Assembly: GCA_030698575.1 (NCBI GenBank)
Contig: JAUYMQ010000095.1
Span: forward strand, 1-5,811
From: Deltaproteobacteria bacterium
GTDB taxonomy: Bacteria; JAUYMQ01
Direction: 5' to 3'
Length of the DNA: 5,811 bases
Part shown: positions 1 through 4,592 of the stretch, in pieces
How the letters are laid out: every line of letters begins with the position of its first letter
Position numbering within the stretch: the stretch's first letter is position 1
Position numbers and translations under genes: made by a program
Notes under the pieces: model-generated
Seen by the model: only the letters and a program-made list of their open reading frames with translations
Databases searched by the model: none
What the model was told of the DNA's origin: nothing

Positions 1-90
1 GCGCCCGGCCGGGGTGCGCGCGGCGGCGAAGTCGGTTTCCGTGAACGGGGGTTCCGGGTCGAGGCCGAAGACGCTGGGGGGCGGCCCCAC
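1..90 (-). CDS. Start of an unidentified protein gene, cut by the window edge
   Basis: A minus-strand frame stays open from about 129 to the left edge. Its only usable start is GTG at 90-88, giving about 30 residues that include SVFGLDPEPPFTETDFAAAR. From position 75 leftward nearly every codon ends in G or C, which fits real coding in this genome and is better than the competing plus-strand frame. It would be the next gene of the structural operon, 20 nt after the stop of the 186-aa gene. Against it: no Shine-Dalgarno sequence is visible, and the GTG lies inside a strong hairpin (84-110). No function can be given. It could also be chance openness in GC-rich DNA. Confidence 0.35.
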   Translation of the reverse strand, partial: MGPPPSVFGLDPEPPFTETDFAAARTPAGR

Positions 91-110
91 CGGGCGGCGC
101 CCGGTGGGGC
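84..110 (-). terminator. Perfect GC-rich hairpin after the 186-aa gene (terminator or attenuator)
   Basis: GCCCCACCGGGC (84-95) and its exact complement (99-110) form a 12-bp stem with a 3-nt loop, directly after the TAG stop at 113-111. No T-tract follows on the minus strand, so it is not a textbook intrinsic terminator. It may act as a weak terminator, an mRNA 3'-end stabiliser or an attenuator for the partial downstream frame, whose GTG lies in the stem. Confidence 0.45.
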
Positions 111-671
111 CTACAAGAAAGTTGCAAGCTCACTCGGCGTCAGCCCGACCAGGAGCCGGATATAGCCATTGAGGTTGATGGCGCCGGCCGTGTTCATGAC
201 GAGCCGGAGCTTGAGGTAAAAGTCGTTGTCCGTGATCGGGTACTTCAGCGTGGCTTCGCTAGCCTGCCACGGGACCGGCTGCTCGCCCGAGAAGGGGATG
301 CCGCCGGCAGCCGCGGGCAGGAAGCCGTCGCTCCGGACCACGCTGGGGGCGGTCCAGATTCCCCTGCCCGAGGGAATGAGCGTGCTGGCGAGATTGATGC
401 CGCCCCCGCCGCTGTCGCTCGCGACGAACAGCTGGACGGCGGTGAGCGGATTTCCGCTCGCGTGCTGAATGCCCCAGTACAGCTTGTCGATGACGGCCTG
501 ACCACTGAAATGGGGCGAGACGACGACGTGGGAGGTATTGAGGCCGAAGGCCCGGATCATGAAGGGCCAGAGCACGACCTGCGGCGGGGGGACGGCCGCG
601 GCCTGGGCGAAGGCGGCCCCGCCGAGGCGCCCCGGTCGGAGCCTGGGGTAGGTGCCGGCGACGACGGGCAC
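111..671 (-). CDS. Unidentified beta-rich structural-operon protein, 186 aa
   Basis: This protein is not recognised. It begins at GTG (671-669), 4 nt after the stop of the 71-aa gene; no clear Shine-Dalgarno is seen, so translation probably depends on coupling. Residues 1-35 are Arg/Ala/Pro-rich. The rest alternates short hydrophobic strands with turns (SHVVVSPHF near 48-55, AVQLFVASD near 78-86, FYLKLRLVM near 151-159, GYIRLLVGL near 169-177), with a GGGG turn at 88-91. There is no signal peptide or convincing membrane span. Its place downstream of the capsid gene and its beta-rich texture suggest a minor virion protein such as a spike or vertex component, which is inference only. A later start at Met38 (MIRAFGLN) is possible. 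Confidence 0.75.
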   Translation of the reverse strand: MPVVAGTYPRLRPGRLGGAAFAQAAAVPPPQVVLWPFMIRAFGLNTSHVVVSPHFSGQAVIDKLYWGIQHASGNPLTAVQLFVASDSGGGGINLASTLIPSGRGIWTAPSVVRSDGFLPAAAGGIPFSGEQPVPWQASEATLKYPITDNDFYLKLRLVMNTAGAINLNGYIRLLVGLTPSELATFL

Positions 672-675
672 GGCG

Positions 676-891
676 CTACCGGAGCCGCGAGAAGCGCGGC
701 GCGGCGCCGATGCCGCTCGCGGCGCGGCTCACTTCGCTTTGCTCGCGGGCCTCGACCGCTTCGAGCTTTTCTCTGACCGCGCGCAGCGCGAGAAGCAGGC
801 CGGGGCCGGCCGGGTCGTCCAGCCCTTCGATCTGCTCTCGCATCAGCTTCAGCTGGGCGAGCAGGGCGCTCGCGGCGCCGGGCTTGGGCAC
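676..891 (-). CDS. Small helical protein, 71 aa, GTG start
   Basis: The gene starts with GTG at 891-889, one base after the TAA stop of the 153-aa gene (TAA-C-GTG), the same arrangement as the capsid gene and its follower. The product is mostly charged and helical: residues 5-24 and 31-56 read as two amphipathic helices (LAQLKLMREQIEGL; LLLALRAVREKLEAVEAREQ) around a DDPAGPG turn, followed by a basic Ser/Arg tail. There are no cysteines and no membrane span. A short coiled-coil-like protein inside a capsid operon could be a scaffold, linker or cement protein, but no family is recognised. It is short and lacks an independent ribosome site, so it is less certain than its neighbours. Confidence 0.65.
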   Translation of the reverse strand: MPKPGAASALLAQLKLMREQIEGLDDPAGPGLLLALRAVREKLEAVEAREQSEVSRAASGIGAAPRFSRLR

Positions 892-892
892 G

Positions 893-1354
893 TTACACTT
901 CGTGACCGAGGAAGTAGACGCGCACGGTGTCCGATGCCTGCTCGAGGAAGATCATCGGATACTTGCCGGCCGGCACCTCGAGGTAGTAGTCAACGTCATA
1001 GATCACGTTCGCCGTGGCGGCGAGGAGCAGATTGCCCGCCGGCGTGAGCGAGCCGTCAGACCCGACGGCATTAGCGGGGGCCACGGCCGAGCTGAAGGCA
1101 ACGTCGTCATCTCCGTACCCCGCGGTCCAGGGGGCGATGACCGCGCTCGCGGTGTAGAGGATCCTGGTGATGACCAGGGTTTTCCCGGCGGTGACTTGGT
1201 AGCCGGCTGCGGCGTTGATCTTCCGTAGCGTGGTGTACCGGACGACGCCCGCCGCCGCGGTGACTCCACCGCGAAGGGCCAGTGGTGTCTGACGTGTCGC
1301 TCGCTCGTGAAGCCCGAATTTCCAGACTTCCGGGAAGACGCGCGACAGGAGCAT
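893..1354 (-). CDS. Unidentified beta-rich structural-operon protein, 153 aa
   Basis: The start ATG (1354-1352) shares one base with the TGA stop of the preceding gene (TGATG), a classic reinitiation junction, so I prefer it to upstream in-frame starts. No strong Shine-Dalgarno precedes it. After a basic N-terminus (about residues 1-30) the protein is a run of predicted beta-strands: YQVTAGKTLVITRILYTA (52-69), NVIYDVDYYLEVPAGKYP (116-133) and DTVRVYFLG (142-150). The pattern would suit a small single jelly-roll or spike domain. In tailless jelly-roll viruses, penton or spike genes often lie beside the capsid gene, so a vertex role is a reasonable guess. No family motif is recognised. Confidence 0.82.
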   Translation of the reverse strand: MLLSRVFPEVWKFGLHERATRQTPLALRGGVTAAAGVVRYTTLRKINAAAGYQVTAGKTLVITRILYTASAVIAPWTAGYGDDDVAFSSAVAPANAVGSDGSLTPAGNLLLAATANVIYDVDYYLEVPAGKYPMIFLEQASDTVRVYFLGHEV

Positions 1355-1698
1355 CAGTAGCGCCCGATCACTTGCACGCTCGCCACCAGGCCGGCGACGA
1401 GGTTGTTGCCGAAGACGTACCGGGCATTGACATCCGGCGCCCACGTCTGACCGGCCCGGACGGTGATGGGGTCGGCGGCGACGTTGAGTTCCTTCCGGAG
1501 GTCGATCTGGGCGTCGTTGTTCTCGACGGAGATCTCCAGCCGGTTCGGCCGGCCGGTGAAGGCGAGCACGAGGGCGGCCGTCGTACCGAGCGCCACATAC
1601 CCGGCCGTCGCCTCGATCCCGCTGAAGCGGTCCGTGAGCACCCGCGGTTCACACCGCGGGCGCTCACGCTGCTGCGGATAGCCCCAGTGCTGGGGCAT
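1354..1698 (-). CDS. Unidentified small structural-operon protein, 114 aa
   Basis: The ATG at 1698-1696 lies one base after the capsid gene stop (TAA-C-ATG), with GAGGGG about 5 nt upstream inside the end of the capsid gene. This fixes the start and implies coupled translation with the capsid protein. Residues 1-27 are polar and basic (HWGYPQQRERPR), with a single Cys at 16. The remainder looks beta-rich: YVALGTTAALVLAF (34-47), RLEISVENNDAQIDL (53-67), and a hydrophobic C-terminal stretch VAGLVASVQVIGRY. The last part is too short and broken for a convincing membrane anchor. The position suggests a minor capsid or membrane-associated virion protein. The family is not recognised. Confidence 0.82.
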   Translation of the reverse strand: MPQHWGYPQQRERPRCEPRVLTDRFSGIEATAGYVALGTTAALVLAFTGRPNRLEISVENNDAQIDLRKELNVAADPITVRAGQTWAPDVNARYVFGNNLVAGLVASVQVIGRY

Positions 1699-1699
1699 G

Positions 1700-2683
1700 T
1701 TATCCCCTCGCGGTGACCCGCTCCAGCGGGTAGTACCGCACGTCCGTTGCCTCATCGCCCTGGCCGCGGATCTTCAGGTCGGCGGCCCCGGCGGTTTCCA
1801 TTTCATAGCTGCCGTCCCGCAGCGGGTCGAAGTCGAGGTAGGCGTACCCGCGGCTGCCCGTCGAGAGCGGCTGCACCACGTCGTCAGACGCCAGCTCGGC
1901 GCCGGCACCCTCGGAGGCCAGGTGCGTATGCCCGGCGTGCAGCGCGAACGCATTGCCCATCTGGTTGAGGAGCATCCCCGCCAGCGTCTCGAAGTCGCTG
2001 AGCGGGTAGTACTGCTCCACGTTGTCCTTGAGCAGCTTGACGGTGCCCCAGGAGAGCACCTCGTCGGAACTGGCGGCCAGGCCGGTGTCGAAGAGCAGGA
2101 TGCCGAGCAGCGGGTTGCCGATCGGCAGCGGGGCGTCGAACTGCCCGGCCACGCTCACGCGGGCCTGGCGCACATACTTCAAGTACTCGGTGGGCGTGGA
2201 GTCGATCAGCTCCACCGCCTCGAGGCTGAAGTTGATGTCATCGTACGCGGCCCCGTCCGCGCCCGCGTCCATCTCGAAGCGCAGATTTCCGCGCGAGGTC
2301 GCGGGGAAACACGAGTCCGGGTCATACATCCGCTTCCCGAGGCAGAGCGGGAACACGAGCGAGCGCACCCCGTCGTTGAGGTCGGTGATGTGGGACCACC
2401 CGGGGAAGGCGCGCTGATACACGGCGTTGAGCACCATGAGGTCGCGCAAGCTCCCGGAGATGATCTGCTCGCCCTTGTGGAGCACGCGCACCCCGGTGAT
2501 CTGGGTGATCGCGTCGTCGATGGCGCTGTAGGTGGCGATGGCGGCCGGGTCCACGCTCGTCAGCTGAAGCCGCAACAGCAGGACGCTGAGCGGGTTGACG
2601 GGCAGGTCGAACGGCGTGATGGAGGCCGACGCCACCAGGTCGGTGTTCGGCTGGACGATGGAGTGAAGGAACCGCTTGCCCAT
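1700..2683 (-). CDS. Probable double jelly-roll major capsid protein (PM2 P2 / FLiP type)
   Basis: This 327-aa protein starts at ATG 2683-2681, with a purine-rich GAGGGAGACG about 9 nt upstream. No signal peptide, membrane span or catalytic motif is visible. Its texture matches capsid proteins carrying the P2 N-terminal domain: strand LSVLLLRLQLTSVDP (32-46), a short Asp-containing loop, ITGVRVLHKGEQIISGSLRDL (62-82), a second strand set around FPLCLGKRMYDPDSCFPA (111-128), NLRFEMDAG (133-141), then a second-half fold ending in YAYLDFDPLRDG (280-291). Two jelly rolls of roughly 160 residues each fit the length, which exceeds PM2 P2 and is close to FLiP-like capsid proteins. It is the largest gene of a packed operon of small unknown proteins, as expected for a tailless icosahedral virus. 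The assignment is by recognised pattern, without alignment. Confidence 0.75.
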   Translation of the reverse strand: MGKRFLHSIVQPNTDLVASASITPFDLPVNPLSVLLLRLQLTSVDPAAIATYSAIDDAITQITGVRVLHKGEQIISGSLRDLMVLNAVYQRAFPGWSHITDLNDGVRSLVFPLCLGKRMYDPDSCFPATSRGNLRFEMDAGADGAAYDDINFSLEAVELIDSTPTEYLKYVRQARVSVAGQFDAPLPIGNPLLGILLFDTGLAASSDEVLSWGTVKLLKDNVEQYYPLSDFETLAGMLLNQMGNAFALHAGHTHLASEGAGAELASDDVVQPLSTGSRGYAYLDFDPLRDGSYEMETAGAADLKIRGQGDEATDVRYYPLERVTARG

Positions 2684-2707
2684 GGTGGTCTCGTCTCCCT
2701 CGCGCGC

Positions 2708-3133
2708 TTAGCGCATCTTCAGCGCGTGCAGCGCCTGGGTGATGGGCGTGATCCGGCCGATGTTCGACGGATCGCCAGCAGGCCGCCGGGCCGGCAGGTC
2801 AGTCCGGCCGATCAGCTCCAGGTACGGGCCGATGCCGGCCTGGAACTCCGGTCCCGCCACCGCGGCGCCCTGCGCGTAGCGTGCGGGGCCTTTCTCGACC
2901 GTGTTCTTCTTCCACTTCGCGGTGCCCGCCTTGGTGACGCCCTTCTCGAAGCGGCCCGCGGCGGCGGCCGCCGTGACGGCCTGGCGGTAGCTGGGGCCGG
3001 CAGCCACCGCGGCGCCCGACCAGTCCTTGCTGGTCGTCTCGACGCCCTTCTGGTAGTCGGGCGAGGCAGCGGCCGTGCGCCGCGTCCATCGCTCGGCGGT
3101 GTCTCCGAGTGACTTGACCTTCGGGGTTGGCAT
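2708..3133 (-). CDS. Repetitive Ala-rich virion-associated protein next to the capsid gene, 141 aa
   Basis: ATG 3133-3131 is chosen over an in-frame start at 3220 because GAGGAGGG lies just upstream, and the longer start would include promoter-like DNA. This is the first gene of the structural operon, 24 nt before the capsid gene. Residues 13-104 contain degenerate repeats built on an aromatic residue followed by Gly/Ala-Val: PDYQKGV (25-31), PSYRQAV (47-53), RFEKGV (61-66), ARYAQGA (84-90), PEFQAGI (95-101), interleaved with Trp16, Trp38 and Trp74. The C-terminus has PAGDPSN and a short helix. From memory, similar repetitive proteins sit beside capsid genes in metagenomic viral contigs, with no established role. 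A virion-interior, scaffold or DNA-binding function is possible. Confidence 0.82.
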   Translation of the reverse strand: MPTPKVKSLGDTAERWTRRTAAASPDYQKGVETTSKDWSGAAVAAGPSYRQAVTAAAAAGRFEKGVTKAGTAKWKKNTVEKGPARYAQGAAVAGPEFQAGIGPYLELIGRTDLPARRPAGDPSNIGRITPITQALHALKMR

Positions 3134-3183
3134 GCTCTGACCCTCCTCGTCACAGGTTTGGCGGGCGGCCGCTCGATTCCGAC

Positions 3184-3219
3184 TGACGGAAGTGTCGGCC
3201 AGGCTGACACTTCCTGTCA
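3184..3219. promoter_or_regulatory. Inverted-repeat operator or enhancer-type site
   Basis: GGAAGTGTC (3188-3196) and GACACTTCC (3206-3214) are perfect complements separated by 9 nt. TGAC/GTCA flanks (3184-3187, 3216-3219) extend the symmetry past one unpaired T at 3215. The dyad overlaps the TTGACA box of the leftward promoter. Its centre is about 96 bp upstream of the predicted start of the rightward sigma-54 transcript, a normal distance for a bacterial enhancer-binding protein site. It may serve one or both promoters. Confidence 0.55.
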
Positions 3220-3220
3220 A
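3197..3220 (-). promoter_or_regulatory. Candidate sigma-70-type promoter for the structural operon
   Basis: On the minus strand a perfect TTGACA lies at 3220-3215. An 18-nt spacer puts GACACT (3196-3191) at the -10 position, a poor match at 3 of 6 positions. It is about 60 nt upstream of the first structural gene. The -35 and the spacer are embedded in the dyad, which suggests repression or activator dependence. The -10 assignment is weak. Confidence 0.35.
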
Positions 3221-3269
3221 GCCTTGGTTCGCGTGACTCAGCAGGTGGTTGATTTCATTGGACTCTTCG

Positions 3270-3286
3270 CTGGCACGGCTCCTGCA
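3270..3286 (+). promoter_or_regulatory. Sigma-54 (RpoN) -24/-12 promoter for the rightward operon
   Basis: CTGGCACGGCTCCTGCA matches the -24 element exactly (YTGGCACG) and four of five bases of the -12 element (TTGCW). The invariant GG (3272-3273) and GC (3284-3285) are separated by exactly 10 nt, the spacing RpoN requires. Transcription would begin near 3297, just before an AAGGAGG ribosome site and the ATG at 3324. Such promoters need an enhancer-binding ATPase, and the dyad upstream is a candidate binding site. Confidence 0.65.
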
Positions 3287-3323
3287 TTTTCAATGGGGCA
3301 AGGGACCAAGGAGGCCCGAGGAG

Positions 3324-3503
3324 ATGGCGAGTTGGGGACGCGGTGGGATGGTCGGGGTGAGGAAGGCGATCTACACGCACGAGCGCACGCTGCGCCTCGC
3401 GTCGGTGATCCTGGCCGACGAGCACGGGGACAAGCACGCGCCCGGGACGCGGCGGGATCTCTGCCCGAAGTGCGCGGGGGCGCGGCGGGAGGAGGCGCGA
3501 TGA
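3324..3503 (+). CDS. Small possible zinc-binding protein, 59 aa
   Basis: AAGGAGG at 3308-3314, 9 nt before ATG 3324, is the strongest ribosome site in the window and fixes this start against an earlier in-frame one at 3249. The product is basic and reads VRKAIYTHERTLRLASVILA in its centre. It ends with His34, His38, Cys47 and Cys50 (HxxxH then CPKC), a plausible zinc site, followed by a charged tail. It is the first gene of the rightward operon, directly behind the sigma-54 promoter, and its TGA stop overlaps a possible ATG of the next gene. No family is recognised. A small regulator or nucleic-acid-binding protein is a guess from size, charge and Cys/His content. Confidence 0.65.
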   Translation: MASWGRGGMVGVRKAIYTHERTLRLASVILADEHGDKHAPGTRRDLCPKCAGARREEAR

Positions 3504-3799
3504 GATGCGGGGGTGTTGTGAGGGTCGGTGAGATTAGCTTCGAGCGTGCGCTACAGGAGGCGTCGAGCGTGAACACGATCAAGCGCCCGCGGACGCGCCC
3601 GCGGGTGAAGTCGGTCAACTTCCGGTCCTTCTGGTGGCTGGTTCGCCGGCAGGCCGCGCTACAGATCATCGCCGGCCCGCTGTCGCACCTGGTCTCGGAT
3701 GCCTTCGTCCGGTGGGTACTTCATCATCGCCCGGATGCGCTGCGCGATCGTGTCGCGCGGACGCTCCGGCAGAAACCAGAACGGAGAATCTACCCATGA
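3500..3799 (+). CDS. Small basic protein of unknown function, 99 aa (or 76 aa)
   Basis: ATG 3500 overlaps the previous stop (ATGA), with GGAGG repeats 4-7 nt upstream. A second start, GTG 3569 (76 aa), has AGGAGG 8 nt upstream. The first 23 codons use third-position A/T more often than the rest, which favours the shorter form. From residue 24 the protein is strongly basic (NTIKRPRTRPRVKSVNFR), with a hydrophobic/aromatic helix-like block FWWLVRRQAALQIIAGPLSHLV (about 44-65) and a second helix RDRVARTLRQKPERR. It may bind nucleic acid or sit at a membrane surface. It is not recognised. It is translationally coupled to both neighbours. Confidence 0.6.
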   Translation: MRCGGVVRVGEISFERALQEASSVNTIKRPRTRPRVKSVNFRSFWWLVRRQAALQIIAGPLSHLVSDAFVRWVLHHRPDALRDRVARTLRQKPERRIYP

Positions 3800-4092
3800 G
3801 CATGACAGCATCCCTTCAAGCGAACCTCCCCGGATTCCTTCGCTCGGCGGCGCTGCCTGACATCGCCCTGGTGCTCGAAGCGGCGGCCGTCGAGCTGCGC
3901 GCGCGGGCGATGCCGGGGACGGTGGAGCTCGCGCATGCCGCTCACGTCCTGCGCCTCTACGTCTCCGCGTTCATCTCGGCCGGCGTCCCGATCTTCTCGG
4001 GTGACTGCGCGCCGGCGACGTGCATCTGTCTCGCTGGTCCCCTTGGTGCGCGCGTCCGTGGGTGGCATCGCCTCGACTGCCCGGCAAAGTAA
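3796..4092 (+). CDS. Unidentified small protein with C-terminal Cys/His cluster, 98 aa
   Basis: ATG 3796 overlaps the TGA of the previous gene (ATGA), with a modest GGAG about 10 nt upstream; a second Met at codon 3 is an alternative. The N-terminal two thirds are helical and Ala/Leu-rich (LPDIALVLEAAAVELRARA, 20-38; ELAHAAHVLRLYVSAFI, 44-60). The end holds Cys71, Cys76, Cys78, His91 and Cys95, a possible metal site. This is the last gene of the rightward operon and is followed by several hairpins. No family is recognised. With the 59-aa protein it makes two genes in one operon carrying candidate zinc clusters. Confidence 0.62.
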   Translation: MSMTASLQANLPGFLRSAALPDIALVLEAAAVELRARAMPGTVELAHAAHVLRLYVSAFISAGVPIFSGDCAPATCICLAGPLGARVRGWHRLDCPAK

Positions 4093-4103
4093 CCCACCGT
4101 CTC

Positions 4104-4126
4104 GACCGGGCGCCCGCGGCCCGGTC
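4104..4126 (+). repeat. Hairpin just after the rightward operon
   Basis: GACCGGGC (4104-4111) and GCCCGGTC (4119-4126) form a perfect 8-bp stem with a 7-nt loop, starting 11 nt after the last stop codon. No T-run follows. It may stabilise or weakly terminate the transcript. Confidence 0.4.
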
Positions 4127-4145
4127 CTTCGCTGCCCGGTCTTCC

Positions 4146-4197
4146 GGGCGCGCGTTTCTTCGGGCTCGCGCGCTTCGCCGTCTACAAACGCGCGCCC
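4146..4197. repeat. Perfect 12-nt inverted repeat with a 28-nt spacer
   Basis: GGGCGCGCGTTT (4146-4157) is exactly complementary to AAACGCGCGCCC (4186-4197). It lies in gene-free DNA between the rightward operon and the DnaA-like boxes. Alternating CG favours chance symmetry, but the AAA/TTT ends make the match less trivial. Confidence 0.45.
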
Positions 4198-4261
4198 TGG
4201 CCCGATGGAGACCCTTCTCCTCCGTCCCTCCCCTGGTCTGGTGTTTCCTCAGGGGGAGGCC

Positions 4262-4295
4262 GGCGGCGCCGGGGGGCGAAGCCCCCCAGGCCGCC
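4262..4295. repeat. GC-rich hairpin with GAA loop
   Basis: GGGGGGC (4271-4277) pairs with GCCCCCC (4281-4287) across a GAA triloop. GGCGGC (4262-4267) pairs with GCCGCC (4290-4295) beyond a small internal bulge, giving about 13 bp in all. No T-tract follows. Confidence 0.5.
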
Positions 4296-4312
4296 CCAAG
4301 TCGTACCAAGCG

Positions 4313-4360
4313 GGCAGGGGGCGTGCCGGGCCGTTCTTGCCCGGCGCGGCCCCTGCCTTT
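4313..4360 (+). terminator. Rho-independent terminator-like hairpin
   Basis: A 19-position stem (4313-4331 with 4339-4357) has one G-G mismatch and one G-T pair, a 7-nt loop CGTTCTT, and is followed by TTT. The U-tract is short, but the strength and position make it the best terminator candidate for the rightward operon. It may also block readthrough into the origin-like boxes. A smaller hairpin, TGCCCC/GGGGCA, follows at 4373-4388. Confidence 0.55.
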
Positions 4361-4519
4361 GACGCGGTAAGATGCCCCAAACGGGGCACCCTCTACTGTT
4401 TCTTCTGTTGTAGTTCAACTGCTCTTGGGGGTATGGGGGGGCACGGATCGTGCTTGATCCCTCGTTTGGCGGGGAGGGCAAGCCGCGTGCCAACTACCCC
4501 ATTTTGACGCGACGCGCAG

Positions 4520-4550
4520 TTATCCCCAAGTTATCCACCGGATATCCACC
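4520..4550 (+). repeat. Three DnaA-box-like repeats at 11-bp spacing
   Basis: TTATCCCCA (4520), TTATCCACC (4531) and ATATCCACC (4542) each differ from the DnaA consensus TTATNCACA at one or two positions. They are in the same orientation and repeat every 11 bp, about one helical turn, so a protein array would sit on one face of the DNA. They could be DnaA boxes or iterons for another initiator. Confidence 0.6.
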
Positions 4551-4592
4551 GAGCTTTGGGTGGGATTGTACCGATCGGTCTACCGCAGCGCG

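Larger units (their letters stand above)
4093..4592. other. Gene-free, hairpin-rich region: candidate replication origin
   Basis: No convincing gene is seen on either strand. In order the region holds four inverted repeats or hairpins (4104-4360), a small hairpin at 4373-4388, a stretch at 4391-4426 visibly poorer in G+C than its surroundings (a possible unwinding segment), G-runs at 4426-4440, three DnaA-like boxes (4520-4550) and the palindrome ACCGATCGGT (4570-4579). TTTGACGCG occurs twice, at 4358 and 4503. Together these resemble a plasmid-type origin next to a partition gene. No Rep gene was found to support it. Confidence 0.5.

Noticed and set aside
1700-1708. TTATCCCCT, resembling another DnaA box.
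   Set aside because: It is the complement of the capsid stop codon plus the AGGGG ribosome site of the next gene, so the match is explained by coding signals.
1697-3112. A 471-codon open frame on the plus strand opposite the capsid and repetitive protein genes.
   Set aside because: It is antisense to two well-supported genes with ribosome sites. Its product is compositionally biased (Arg/Val/Gly/Asp/His), as expected for the complement of GC-rich coding DNA.
3193-3209. NifA-type enhancer site TGT-N10-ACA within the dyad.
   Set aside because: The spacer is 11 nt, not 10, so it is not a NifA consensus site. It is kept only as a generic dyad.
3158-3499. Upstream extension of the 99-aa gene to a start at 3158.
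   Set aside because: It would run through the dyad, the sigma-54 promoter and the whole 59-aa gene in another frame. A good ribosome site lies at the later starts.
4093-4592. Several overlapping open frames of 100 codons or more on both strands, some containing the hairpins.
   Set aside because: They have no ribosome sites and Arg/Pro/Gly-rich low-complexity products. They are interrupted by terminator-like structure and origin-like repeats, so they are best read as chance frames.
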